A DNA stretch of 64,000 bases from Sipunculus nudus (taxonomy: Eukaryota; Annelida; Sipuncula; Golfingiida; Sipunculidae), in the NCBI GenBank assembly GCA_026874595.1, contig CM049320.1, forward strand, positions 8,683,464 to 8,747,463. Direction: 5' to 3'. A program made the translations under genes and the position numbers. The notes under the pieces are model-generated. The model did not search any database and was not told the DNA's origin. It saw only the letters and a list, made by a program, of their open reading frames with translations. This document shows, piece by piece, positions 1 through 11,260 of this stretch (the first letter of the stretch is position 1; each line of letters starts with the position of its first letter).

Positions 1-1368
1 GAAACACTCCATAATCAATATCCATGCAAAGAATCATGGTGATCGCTGTATTAAATGTTCAGATACTTCATCTTTTTGTATCAAATTTAAATTATTCTGA
101 GGGATACTTCGGAGTCCTATAGCTTGAAGGATATGGGTAACAGAGACCTAATTTCAGGTTTCCACAGACACTTTTCATGGGCCTCTTTGCATTACAAGAA
201 TGAAGAATCTAGGTCCAGTTGTTACGATTTGTACCCTGTTGACCGATAACAACATCTTTAAAGGTCTCAAAAAATAGAAAATCGTAAAAATTTGGAAAAA
301 AGAGGTGGTGCACCCAGTCTGCAGAAACTGATGAAACACTTCATGATCAATATGTATGCCTAAAATAATGAACATCAGTGTTGTAGTTATTGAGATACTG
401 CAGTTTTTGTATCAAATTTTTCATTATTCTGGGGGGTATTTTGGAGCCATACAGCTTAAATGATATGGGTAAAAGAGACCTTATTTCAGGTTTCCATGGA
501 GACTTTTCATGGGTCTCTCTGTGTGTCAAGAATGAAGATTCTTGGTCAAGTTCTGATTTGTGCCCTGTTAACAGATGTTCATATCTTTGAAGGTCACAAA
601 AAATGAGAAAAAAATTCGTAAAAACACCCGAACAAATACATATGGTGCCACCAGTATGCAGAAACTGATGAAACACTCAATGATCAATATCTATGCAAAC
701 AATTATGGTGATATCTGCATTAGTTGTTCGGATACTTCAGCTTTTGTATCAATTTTTCAATTTTTCTGAGCTGTACTTTGTGGAGTGCCATAGCTCAAAG
801 GAGATGGGTAACATAGACCTAATTTCAGGTTTAAATGGAGACTTTTCATGGGTCTCTCACTGTGTCAAGAATGAAGACTCTCGGTTCAGTCGTTACTATT
901 TGTGCCCTGTTAACAGATGTTCACATATTCAAAGGTCTCAAAAATAGAGAAAATAATTCGTAAAAAATTGAATACATATGGCGCCACCAGTCTGCAGAAA
1001 CTGATGAAACAATTCATGATCAATATGTAAGCTAAAAATCATGACCCTCAGTGATGTAGTTAATGAGATATTGAAGTTTTTGTATGAATTTTTTTACTAT
1101 TCTGGGAGGCGTACTTTGGGGCCCCATAGCTCGAAGGATATGGGTAACAGAGACCTCATTTCTGGTTTCCAAGGAGATTTTCCATGGACCTCTCAGAATG
1201 TCAAGTTACAATATTTCAAGGTCCAGCGGTTACGATTTGTGCAAGGTTAACGGGCGGACGGACAGACGGACGGACGGACGGACAGATAGACTGACAGACG
1301 GACAGACGGACGACGGACAAAGGGTGATCGCTATAGCTCAGATGACTTGCAGTCAGCTGAGCTAAAAA
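1..1368 (+). mobile_element. Hairpin-ended (pearl/Helentron-like) element, family 1, copy A, 5' end outside window
   Basis: About four degenerate core units of roughly 337 bp follow one another; the shared phrase gcagaaactgatgaaaca recurs near 320, 658 and 991. They are followed by an (ACGG/ACAG)n microsatellite at about 1250-1316 and a 3' stem-loop at 1334-1364 with outer arms TAGCTCAG and CTGAGCTA, then an A run. No protein is plausible: open frames here simply follow the repeat. The plan (tandem core, ACGG microsatellite, 3' stem-loop) matches bivalve pearl elements, now grouped with non-autonomous Helentrons; that assignment is by architecture only. Confidence 0.7.
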
Positions 1369-1529
1369 AAGATCAAGTCCACAAGTCTGTCCGCCAGAAA
1401 AAAAAATAATAAAATAACTAACATAAAAGTAAGTGCCCCAGAAAAATTCCATACTCATGGGTCGCGCTTTTTACCACAAGAAAATTTGTTTGAGGTGAAA
1501 AGAATATAGTTGAAATTAGTGTAGAGTCA

Positions 1530-1887
1530 AGTTTTGGGACATTTCAGGAGTCTGAGAGCCATTTCATAAGATGGTCTACAAGCGACTTCCACCCTATGAC
1601 AAAAAAACCCAATGCCGAAAAAACAAAAAAAAAAACAGTAGGATAATGATAATGGTAGCCACCCATAAGTCAGTGTTATGTAAGTGTGCAAACATCATGG
1701 AACTGTCTGTGAGAGGGAAAGACCTAACCAACAGCACATGGCAAACTGTCCAGTATCACTCCATGTAAGGCTCCAAAAAGATAATACTTACAAAATAACC
1801 AAAATATTAGATCAGCATAATCATAATATTGATTGTGAACTCCATTCTCAGTATGTAGATCAAAAGAAAATTACCAGCGATGATTAA
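1530..1887 (+). pseudogene. Exon relic with FAR1/ZSWIM3-like zinc-binding pattern, copy 1
   Basis: A candidate splice acceptor (acatttcag, about 1537-1545) leads into frames that are open only in pieces. Frame 1684-1887 carries a Cys-Lys-His-His start, then NCPVSLHVRLQKDNTYKI and a DQHNHNID motif, ending QKKITSDD. A spaced C..H, NCP-x-hydrophobic-R and HNH pattern is typical of FAR1-type zinc-binding domains in MULE transposases and of the N-terminus of ZSWIM3-like proteins. A neighbouring frame (1571-1768) holds the upstream part, so at least one frameshift divides it. The same relic sits at 26903-27242. Family name is inference from motif spacing. Confidence 0.45.
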
Positions 1888-1979
1888 CATATGGTAGAGA
1901 ACATGATTAATTATAGATTTTACATAAAATGAACCCAATTCCTGGAGGAAAGATTTCTTTGTTTTATTTTACCACAAAA

Positions 1980-2014
1980 AACAAGGGACCAATGGGTCAC
2001 GTCGCTCAGCTGAA
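1980..2014 (+). mobile_element. Isolated family-1-like 5' terminus
   Basis: AACAAG is followed by the palindrome GGACCaatGGGTC and the arm GCTCAGCTGA, the same order as the 5' end of the family-1 elements at 14810 and 24982. No core, microsatellite or 3' stem-loop follows before 3033, so it is a solo end or a heavily deleted copy. It is also present in the duplicated segment at 27336. Confidence 0.55.
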
Positions 2015-3113
2015 TTTTGAAAAATTTTAGCAAATGCAAAATATACTTTATATATATATAAATTAGCATTGTAGCTTAGAGGAAATAGTCCTGTTAAATG
2101 GTGATAATCAAATATTTGGCAAACTAATACAGAAATCACTCTGGCCACAGTTGGATGGAGGGAGAAAGAAATGGTGCTTATAGGAAAAACGTTGATTAAT
2201 AATTATTAAATAACTAATGATTAACAGAGATGGAACGAGCTTATCACTTATGTCCCATTCTGCTGAGGCATGAATATGTTTCAATGAGATCCTATTTTTT
2301 ATTATTCTATTATTTTTCATTTAATAAATTATTATTCATTTGCTATAAAAACTTATGGACAAGTCCATTGTCGCAAGGGCTCAATGGCAAAGGGGGGGGG
2401 GGGGGGGGGGGGGTTTATAGTGAGAGTTACAACACCTCTCCATATACACATAGGTTATTAAATTTAAGGCAACAATGCGTGCAGAGGAAAAAGTTAATTC
2501 ATAATTATTAAAAATTTAAAACAGACAGATGGCCAAACAAAACCAATCAATACATTTCATATTCATCTGAAAGGAATATAATGAAATGTTTGCATGAAAT
2601 CCTCACTTTTCACGACTTTTTTTTCAAGTTTAGAAATTTTATACATTTGCAATATAACATATGAATCTGAATATATAAGCGGATTCACAATTCTAAATTG
2701 CAACCCATTTATCAGATATTTGGTCAGAAAACAAACATTATGCATACACATGTATTTACTTTTTAACCCGAAAAATCAATATTTCATAAATTTGCAAAAC
2801 AACATATATTTAAAAATATAACCTGATTCAGATTTTAATGTTTTAAATTACACCTTTATTTATCCGTAATTTGGCTCATATATTGTTAAACTATGCCTCC
2901 TGATGGGTTAATTATATCTTAACTTGTTAAAATGATTTAAAAGGAAAATAATTTGTTTAAAAATGTTACATTACCACATATCATTATGAATTGACCTCGC
3001 CTTGAACGTTACGTGACCTTATTAGCATAATCAGGCGGATCCCTGTTTCTACTGTCAGACATGGTCTTCTGACAAGTGGGCATTGTTTCACGATTGGTCC
3101 CATTCCCCAGTAG

Positions 3114-4897
3114 TTGGGGGTTCCCCTTCCACGCTTCCTTTATCTGGTCCCATGGTTGTTGCCTCCCGGGGGGGGGGGGGGGGGGGAGCCTACCCTGGGT
3201 GAACGCAACACGGCCGTGTTACGTTCCCCATCAGTTACCACCGGTACCATTACCTCCCCGGTAGTTTCGACGGCCAAGTCCTTACTTTCCCATTCCCGTA
3301 AGCGGAAGTCTTCCCAGGTCCACGCAGCTCCCCATGCCGAAGGACCGTCCTCTTATTCCATCTTGCATAAATTATCTAGATTTTGCTCGTCCCTGATGTC
3401 AGATCTAGACGATTCATCTAGACCAAATTCCGTTCGTCCGGCGGCCTCGCCTGTTCCCCCGGTGCTTTCCCCAAGGCCGTTATCTTCACCCCTGGCCCCT
3501 CGCCGGCTTCCTTCATTATCCACTTGGCCGTCCGGGGCCGTCCCGCTGGTTCGCCCGGGCCTTCCTGGTGTGCAGGTTAGTGATTCTGGCCCTCCTGCAT
3601 CCCTTTCCTTTCAGCAGCCCTCACTTCCGGTGACTCCGGCTGCTTCAGTGGTCCGTTCAGCGGTTCCCGGCCGGCCGGCTCTTTCTTTCAGTTCCCGTCT
3701 GCTGTGCTGACTGAGGCTCCGGTTCCTGTGTCTTCCCGGGCGGTTCCTGTTGGTGACATGCCCTCGGCTTCTTTTATTCAACCTCCGGTCATTCCGGCTC
3801 CACAGGTTTCCCTGGATCCCCCTTCCCGTGGTTCACCAGCGTCCCCGTCCTCTCACACTGCCGATCCCGCCCTGGCACAAGATAAGTGGTCAGAGATTGC
3901 GCTGCAATGCCAGGCTTGGCGTACACGCAAATCTGCACTACTGGACCTCGTTGCTACCTCCACTAAGGAGGCCCAACCTGATGGTCCAAAGTTCCGTCGT
4001 TTACAGCCTCGGACTTCCACGGCGTCGGCGGCCGGTTCTTATTTGAATCCGGCCGCCCTTCAATCGCCTTCTTCCACACCCACCATGTGTATGGAGTTTA
4101 CCCATCACACGGTTGATCTGTTACGTGAGCACCGTGCTGTGGTCTCGGGGTCACGATCTACCAATACTGGGGCCCAGCTCCAGCCGGGTTCTGATAAACC
4201 CTGGTCCCCCGGTACCCTGTGGAATTCCCGCGGGTACCGCGCTACCTGCTTTGATCGTCTGATCCCCTTTCCCGATCATCCGGATATTCCATCGGCGCTG
4301 ATGCATCTTGAGTCCAGCCTTGAACAGCCGTTCGCAGACGGTAAATCCTTGTTTTCTTCCTCAGCCCCGTTCTCTGATCGTCAACTGTCGGATTTGGAGG
4401 GGCTTGAGTGGCAGGCAGCCAGGATGGTGAACGACTTGCAGGCCATTACTAGCCTGCTCGCCACCTCTCCTGACTCGCCCACGCTTAATGACATATGGCA
4501 GGCTTCTGCCCATACCTGTGCTGAGCTGCAACAGGTTGTCTGGCGGCTTGTTGAAAATTGTATTTTGTTGCGCCGCTCGGCTTGCCTTCAATCTTTAAAA
4601 CACTTGAAACCGGTACTTACACAAGCTGAGTTTACCGAGCTTTACTCTCAACCTTTCACCGGCTCCCTTCTGTTTGGCGGCCATCTGCGACCTCTTTTTG
4701 ACCGCGCCTTGGAGCCCTCAGATCATCAGGCCCGCCTCCGATCGGCCTCTCTTTCGCCCGCGGGGTCTCGCCATTCTAATGCGGCACCTGCTTCGGCTCG
4801 TCACGCTCCTGCTCAGTCTACCCGTCCTTCAGGCCGTACCAGCTGTTCCCAGCCATTTCGTGGTCGTTCCTCCAAGCGAGGTTCAACCAAGAAATGA
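3114..4897 (+). pseudogene. DIRS ORF1 (gag-like), frameshifted
   Basis: Two overlapping open stretches (3114-3710 and 3704-4897) in different frames make one Ser/Pro-rich, then more ordered, ORF1-type product. It begins by reading through a 19-G tract (3168-3186), so the start is suspect. The second part (397 codons) has a helical middle (KWSEIALQCQAW) and a basic Ser/Arg-rich end, consistent with a nucleic-acid-binding gag. It overlaps the reverse transcriptase frame. Assignment rests on position before RT, as no catalytic motif exists in such proteins. Confidence 0.6.
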
Positions 4898-4899
4898 CT

Positions 4900-5999
4900 C
4901 ATTCGATCCGGTAGGCGCTAGTCTCAGTGCCCATTTTCTCACTTGGGCAGGCATCACGTCACATCGGTTAGTTCTCAGCACCATAAAGTTTGGTTTCCAT
5001 CTTACATTTTTGCACGCTCTTCCCGTCACCCTGCACCTGTTCTACACTCCGCCTCCGTCTGATCCTGGCAATCGCCTCACTTTGGAGGAGGCGATTCAAT
5101 CTATGCTCGACAAGAGGGCGATTTTCGAGGTTTCCCCGTCCACCATGGGGTTTTACTCTCACCTATTTCTTGTTTCCAAGCCGCATGGGCGGTGGCGCTC
5201 CATCATCGATCTAAAGTGCCTAAATTTGTTCATCGCCCTGCCGCCGTTTCGGATGTTCAATTTTCAGGCGGTTCTCCTCATCGTCCGTCGGATGGATTGG
5301 GCGTTCAAAATAGACCTTACGGATGCTTTTCACGTTCTAATCCATCCTTTGTCTCAACCGTTTCTTCGGTTCGCATATCAGAACCACGTTTTTCAATTCC
5401 GGGCCCTCCCGTTCGGGATCAATGTGGCCCCCTGGATTTTTACCATGCTCGTTCACACGGTTACGCGTTACCTCTGCTCACAGGGCATTTCTGTGCTCCC
5501 TTATCTGGAATCGGCTTGTCCATGCGCCCGATCGCTCTCTCTCTTACTGACTCATCGCTCCATGGTTCTCGATTTACTTCAGAACCTTGGCTTTCTTGTC
5601 AATGCGGAAAAATCCCTAAGTCCCTCCCAGTCCCTGCACTTTCTGGGTGTCACGCTTGATTTTGCGTCCAGCACTGCATCCCTCCCGCGCGATTATGCTA
5701 TCAAACTCTGCAGGCAGATTTGTTCCTTTCTCGCGTTGCACTGTGTCGAATCTCAGACCGCGTCTTCTCTGCAAGGCACTCTCAACTTGGCCGCCACTTT
5801 TATCCTGTTCATTCAGCTATACCTCCCTCCGGTTCAGTCTCTCCTGCACCGTCACGGCCTTCTACGTTTAACCTCGGTTCGTCCTACGGTCCTCCCGTTT
5901 CAGCTCACATGGAAGTCCCATGGAAATTGGGAATCGGGAAATCGATTGCACCGTGTAAACCGACGCGTCTCTCCTCGGTTGGGATGCCCATATGGCTGA
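4900..5999 (+). pseudogene. DIRS reverse transcriptase domain, active site degenerate
   Basis: The translation has the RT fingers/palm series: a SHLFLVSKPHGRWRSIIDLK block (about 5158-5217), motif A FKIDLTDAFHVLIHP (about 5308-5352) and FRALPFGINVAPWIFT (about 5398-5445). At motif C the family has YLDDW; here it reads YLESA (about 5502-5516), so both catalytic aspartates are lost. NAEKSLSPSQSLHFLGVTLD follows as expected. The frame closes just before RNase H resumes in another frame. A nonfunctional copy in this respect, whatever the state of the other domains. Confidence 0.85.
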
Positions 6000-6402
6000 T
6001 CTTCGCGCCTCAGGGGACTGGTCCCCGTCGGAACGTCTTCTGCATATCAACGTCCTAGAACTTCGTGCAGTCTGTCGCGCGATCTCCCGCTGGTCCCCCC
6101 GGTTGCTCGGCCTTCACATTCTTGTCCAGACCGACAACACTACGGTCGTGGCATATATCAACAGGCAGGGCAGTACTCTGTCTCCCTCTCTGATGCAGGA
6201 GACCTACCTCTTGTTCGATCTGTGCATTTCTCTCTGGGCCTTGATTCGTGCGTCTCATCTTCCGGGCGTGTCAAACATTCTTGCCGACGCCCTTTCCCGT
6301 CGCCCTGCGTCTCTTCCTCCACCGGTGCTCCTTCAGCTTCCTGTCATGTGGAGTATTTTCACTAGTCTGGGGCGTCCGGAATTCGATCTATTCATCCCCT
6401 AG
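5959..6402 (+). pseudogene. DIRS RNase H domain
   Basis: Starts at TDASLLGWDAHM (first catalytic Asp), with a stop codon directly upstream in this frame. INVLELRAVCRAI carries the Glu, VQTDNTTVVAYINRQGST the second Asp, and HLPGVSNILADALSRRP the last Asp. All four acidic positions of the DIRS-type RNase H therefore remain. The frame differs from that of the RT domain, so an indel near 5950 separates them. Confidence 0.8.
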
Positions 6403-6710
6403 TTCTCGTACCTACCACGACGCGTCTACGTCAGCCTCGCAACTGTCTCCCCGACACCCCTCCGTCCGTCTGGTCTCACTGGTTTCTCTTCGCGTTTCCG
6501 GTTCCTCATCTCATCCCCCGTATCATTCTCCGCCTGTCCCGAGCGGAACAGATGGATCTCCTCCTCCTCCTCCTCCTACCGTTTCATCCAGCTGCCCCAT
6601 GGTTTCCTCTGTGGCGCTTGCTTCTCTCCAGCCCACCGCTTCTTCTACCGCTCTGGATCGATCTCCCATCGTTCACACGAGCAGGTCGCCAATTTCGGTC
6701 ATGCCCCCTG

Positions 6711-7797
6711 TGCGCATGCGTACTCTCATCGGACGCCTCAAGGATCAGGGCATTTCAAGTCCGGCTGGTCTCCTTGCCTCGGCTCCCCGTCGCTGTTCTT
6801 CAGACCGCATCTATGACTCCCTGGAGTCTCTTCAGTGGTTGAGCGTCTACCTGCGGAATCTCTCCTTTAGCTCCGTCGCTTGCGATTTTTCCGTGTTTTT
6901 ACTGCAGGATAAACATTTATCCTATCCGTCTCTGCGTGGCTGTCGTGCCGCCCTGCTGTCCGTGCTCCGTTCGCTAGGTCAAGATCGTGTCCATCATCCG
7001 TTGGTGACAGATTTTCTCAAGGGGGTTCATGCCCACGCGTCTCGTCCTCGCTATGGTGTGCCTTCCTGGTGCCTGGACGTTGTCTCACGTCACCTCCGAG
7101 AACCCCCTTGTGAGCGTTCGGCAGATCTTCTGCATTTGTCTCGGAAAAACGGTTTTCCTCCTTGCTCTTGCATCTGCCGGTCGCCGCTCTGAGCTTCATG
7201 CCATAGTGGCTGATTCGAAATTCACGCAAATTGCGGCCGACAGTTCGTCGGCCGCCCTACATTTTCCTCCGGACTTTTATAGAAAGAACCAAAATTTCGA
7301 TGATCCTCCATCAGCTTGGCACGTTCTGGCCCTCCCTAACGGTCGGTACCGTTACGGGGCTACAAATTGCCTGGTTCAGGCTTTACGTTACTATCTTAAA
7401 GCTACTCATTCTTTACGGGGGAGGGGGGGCGCAAGAATTTGTTTATTTTAACGAAAGTCACCACTTCAAACAAAAAAATTAGCCCATCACCATTAGTGCG
7501 TGGCTAAAAGCTACTATTGTCGCCGCCTATGAGTCGGCTTCTCCATCAACCTTAGAGCAGCTTCACATCAAGGCTCATGACATTCGAGCTCTTTCTACAT
7601 CGTTGGGCCATTTCTCGGGGATTTCCCCAAATCAACTGGTTAAGAAAGGCTATTGGAAGTCACCTTCTACCTTCACCCGCTTTTATCTCAAGGATGTTCA
7701 GTTACAAGCTTCGGGCCTTTATTCCTTGGGCCCTGTGATTGCGGCAGGCATAACAACAACTGATAAAGTGGTCCAGATTTTATTAAAACCGATTAAT
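6711..7797 (+). pseudogene. DIRS tyrosine recombinase, frameshifted
   Basis: The N-terminal helical domain (VFLLQDKHLSYPSLRG, about 6894-6941) lies in one frame and the catalytic domain in others. FLLALASAGRRSELHAI (about 7153-7203) supplies the first Arg. SAWLKATIVAAYESASP precedes KAHDIRALSTSLGHFSG (about 7570-7620), the H-x-x-R box; KKGYW then TRFYLKDV give the Trp and the nucleophile Tyr near 7680. At least three frame changes (near 7130-7170, 7420 beside a G run, and 7470) break it. The full R...HxxR...W...Y set is visible, so family assignment is firm even though the copy is dead. Confidence 0.85.
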
Positions 7798-7967
7798 TAA
7801 AACTTGAAAACAATTAACACTTGGATAATGACAGCCAATATCAAATTCTAACCTTTAACTCTTAAAGCACATTTTCACACTTGCTCTATGACATGTTAAA
7901 GTGCATTTTCCCTCTAATTCAGTTCTACCAAAATCACCAACTTGGACATATATTACTTTCCACAGGC

Positions 7968-8171
7968 GGCGCCACCTTGGTGGAAGCCTTCACATGTGAT
8001 AGAAAATGGGGAGTAGGTCTGGACATGTAGCACAGCCGAACTACTGAATCCAAACAGTGGAGAGGCAGAAACTTGCTAGGAAAGGTATTTGAGTACGCAA
8101 GACAGAGACTCAAGCGGAACGCTAGAGTAATTCTATGGACTTTCAGATTACATTTCATTAAATCTGATTAA
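7968..8171 (+). pseudogene. NADAR-domain (YbiA/DUF1768-like) terminal exon relic
   Basis: A candidate acceptor (tttccacag ending 7965) precedes a frame reading GATLVEAFTCDRKWGVGLDM, then one stop (tag), then an open stretch containing QWRGRNLLGKVFEYARQRLK, closing at TAA 8169-8171. The series LVEA, D-x-x-WG-x-GL and NLLG-x-x-(8)-R is the C-terminal signature of NADAR domains, N-glycosidase-like enzymes acting on riboflavin-pathway intermediates or ADP-ribose-type compounds. The internal stop replaces the residue after GLDM. Upstream exons were not found. It lies directly after the DIRS element. Motif match seen; function inferred from family; likely a broken copy. Confidence 0.6.
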
Positions 8172-9739
8172 GTTTGACCATAAGCAACTAATTGTGTTCA
8201 AGGTGTTATAAATGTATTGTTATGTATATATCATGTGATACAATGTTATCAGAAGAAAAAATCCTGGCAGCCACCGAGGTATTTATATGATAAGACTTGG
8301 ATTAAAGTTACATCTCCACAATAGCACGATTGATTATATATATTAATATATTTATATACACTCAAGACCAGCACCAAACATCAGTTAGAGGCCCCACGAG
8401 AGGACAACATATGGGGGATTCGGCCTGCCCATCACTGACTGCTGAGTCTACGACATCAACCATTGTAAGAGACTTAACCTGCCGAGGGAAACCCTGATGT
8501 GTATCTGGGCAGGACTCAGAATCAGTTCCAAGCAGGCATCACTGCCGCTCTGACTTTAAGTCAATAAATAAATAAAGTAAATTTCAAAAACAGACCCCAT
8601 TTCAGTATTTAAAATATATAATGAAATATTCATTCGGAAAAATACAACAATCAAACATGGCTTTATAAAAAACAATAACTGGAAATAATAATAATAAATT
8701 TTTATAGATTTTTTAAAGTCAGATTACATTATTTTTAAAGCCAGATTACATAATTAATATATAAATTGAATAATTAATATAAAAATGGAATGAAGTATAA
8801 AAATAACAGAATGTAAATCTAACGCCAACCTAAAAATCTAAATAAAACAATTACCTTTAGAAACTCAATCCTCAAACAAAAAACTACTGAATTAAAACCA
8901 AACACTAAATTCACAAAATCAAATAAACAGAACACCGCAAAATGTCAGACTTTGCTAGGAAAGATGGTAAGACTTTTTCTCATTACAATTAACTCACGAC
9001 ACAAATAATTTCAATAATAAAATAAACACACTACTTATTCATAAGTAATATACCTTTCAATTTTAATAAAAACTAAAGCAAATCACAGAGCGAAAGTTTA
9101 CATAAAACCTTAATTCGAAACAAAACAAAAAATAAATAACACAACAACTAACAGAATAGGTAGGCTTGCATATTTAAAGAGGTCAGTGGTTACAAAATAT
9201 GCAACGGACGTATCATGCATACACCATTTGCGGGGCTAATGTGTCTTTTTTTTAGAATGCCAAACCATATTAATACTGAGATTCTCAACTGATGTTTCAT
9301 CTATTGTCCTGTAACCTTGTGTTTATTAGGGCCCCGCTTGAATAAGTGGATTCCCTATATTAATCATCTTTTATTTCTCTGCATGTCCGTCAAATTTGTT
9401 TCCAGATGATATATGGTTTATGGATTAAATATTAGTTTCAAAAGATTTATATGGCCACCACTGAAATAGGAACTGTTGATTTTGGACTCGACCAAACTTT
9501 ATCACAAGCCCCACATTGAAAAAAAATATCAAATAAAAAGTCTTATTGACAAATTCAGCTGAGCGTTGAGTACCATGGGTCTCTAGTTTACCAAAAAAAG
9601 TAACTAACCTGAGTTCATTTCTCTTCAAACAGTGTACATTTTAATTTTAATGAGTTCACAAGGCATAAAATAGAATTAATTTGCAGTCATTGGGTGTTCT
9701 TGTCAGTAATGTTATATACATATATTGGAATGACTCAAA
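8172..9739 (+). other. AT-rich intergenic sequence
   Basis: No gene recognised. 8330-8365 is TA-rich. 8365-8576 is less AT-rich and ends in an aataaataaataaa run, which would fit a short retroposon tail, but no A/B box was found. 9230-9620 is unremarkable low-GC sequence. Confidence 0.5.
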
Positions 9740-10014
9740 AATGTTCTTTTACGTCCCTGGGCCCCTTGGTAAATTCCTTTAATTTGTTTAAACCATTTTC
9801 GAGATAGGTATATGAATGATACTTCCGCATTTTTAAATGATGATATAACAGTGAATATTCTAAGTTATGTTTTGCTTGTTGCTGTACTTGTCCCTTAATA
9901 TTTGCAGGTCTTCTCGTTTCTGTATTTCACAGAGAGAGCTGATTCCGTCGAGGTGGTGGCCGGTTTGCTGGCAAATGGTATGGCTGCAGGTAACCTTGCT
10001 CATCAGCAGGCGCT

Positions 10015-10233
10015 GACGCAGCTTCAGATCCAGCTGACCACGGCCAGGTCATGCAGCTTCAGAACCGGCTGACCGTGGCCCAGGGTCAGGTCACGCAGCT
10101 TCATGACCAGCTGACCGCGGCCCAGGGTCAGGTCACGCAGCTTCAGAACCAGCTGACATCAGCCCAGGGTCAGGTCACGCAGCTTAAGAATCAGCTGACC
10201 ACGGCCCAGGGTCAGGTCACGCAGCTTCAAGCT
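10015..10233 (+). repeat. 42-bp coding tandem repeat (14 aa, two heptads)
   Basis: Five units of the form cttcagaaccagctgacc + acggcccagggtcaggtcacgcag follow each other, the first lacking 7 bases. The unit length of 14 residues with Leu at spaced positions fits a continuous coiled coil extended by repeat duplication. Confidence 0.85.
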
Positions 10234-10732
10234 GAAAAGGGCCAGCTGCAGGATCAAGTCCAGCAGCTGCAGGGGGATGGGGAGCAGTTGCAGACGCCAG
10301 TCAGGCAACTGTCTAAAGACCATGCAGATTTGAACAAACAGTTGCATGACTTGCGCCAGCAAATGCGGGGAGAAGGTAAGCTGCTGAATCAAATCAAGCT
10401 GCTTGAGAGAGAGGGTCAACAGTGTGACCGTCTGACCCAGGCCCGCGACCAGCTGGTTCGTTCCCGACAGCAAACTCAAAAATGTCGGGAGGAGCTGCGC
10501 CCGACCAGAGCCCGTCATTACAGTGAGGCTCTGGTCACAGTGAACAGCTCTCATAAAAAAACAGATGAAGGTGTCAAGTCATGTCGTTCAGATCAGCAGG
10601 ACCAGAAGAAGAGCAGCGACTCCGACGACTGTGGCCCTGCAAAGCGCCACAAGGGGGATATTCGGGTTCATACTAACTCTTCCTGGTGTGTAATTGATGA
10701 ACCTACCGTATCTTGAGCACCCCTATCTCCCC

Positions 10733-11260
10733 CTCTGACTCTCCACGGCCCTCTTCTTCTACCTCATCCCGGAGTTCTCTTTCTTCCATTCCTTGGCGAC
10801 CTCTTTCCGACCATTCCCCAGTACTTTCCTTCTGCCTCACCTGTACCTTCTTGTACCTCCACACGGTACGCCCCTTCCACCTCTCCAACCTCTCACGGCC
10901 CTCTTCTTCTACCTATACACGGCACGCCCCTCCAACCTCTCCACCTCTTTATGGCCCTCCTCTTCTACCTCCACCCGACACGCCCCTTCCACTTCTCCCA
11001 GGCCCTACCCTTACACCTCTTCACGGCCCTCCTCTTCTACCTCCACCCGGCACGCCCCTTCCACCTTTCCTTCCATCTCTTCACGGCCCTCTTCTATCTA
11101 TACACGGCACGCCCCTTCCACTTCTCCTTCCAACTCTCCCTGGCCCTCTTCTTTCACCTCTTCACGTACACAGCCCTCTCATACCTCCGCCAAGCTCGCC
11201 CCTTCTGTCCCTCCCCAGTCCTCTACCCCCCCCCCCCTTCCGCCTCTCCCAGGCCCCCTG
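10733..11260 (+). repeat. Pyrimidine-rich degenerate tandem repeat (Ser/Pro tail)
   Basis: Short units built from ctcttcttctacctccac, cggcacgccccttccac and ctctccacggccctc alternate for about 500 bp; the same units occur at 22425-22760. All three forward frames stay open for long stretches because the repeat lacks stop codons, so open frames here are weak evidence of coding. Confidence 0.8.

Larger units (their letters stand above)
1..3033 (+). repeat. Segmental duplication, copy 1
   Basis: This stretch reappears collinearly at 25383-28393, nearly identical by eye, with scattered substitutions and homopolymer-length changes (23 G at 2392-2414 against 13 G at 27754-27766). It contains a hairpin-ended element, an exon-like zinc-binding relic and AT-rich sequence. 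The copy runs off the left edge of the window. Its right end, after the bases attagcataatca, coincides with the start of the DIRS-type element; the other copy continues into unrelated sequence. Seen directly; the order of events is inference. Confidence 0.9.
3034..7800 (+). mobile_element. DIRS-superfamily (tyrosine recombinase) retrotransposon, degenerate
   Basis: The order is ORF1, reverse transcriptase, RNase H, tyrosine recombinase, as in DIRS/Ngaro-type elements. No DDE integrase, aspartic protease or methyltransferase region was seen. The block is visibly richer in G+C than both flanks and starts exactly where the flanking segmental duplication stops. Coding is split among frames with shifts near 3700, 4900, 5950, 6400-6700, 7170 and 7440, so this copy cannot code for a continuous product. 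Terminal repeats could not be fixed by eye; the right boundary, just past the recombinase end at 7797, is approximate. Confidence 0.85.

Noticed and set aside
3034-7800. LTR retrotransposon (Gypsy or Copia type)
   Set aside because: No protease or DDE integrase follows the RNase H; a tyrosine recombinase with R, HxxR, W and Y boxes does, which defines the DIRS superfamily.
10159-10554. 131-codon open frame on the minus strand opposite the coiled-coil repeats
   Set aside because: It mirrors the forward 42-bp repeat, has no splice or start support, and the forward frame explains the sequence better.
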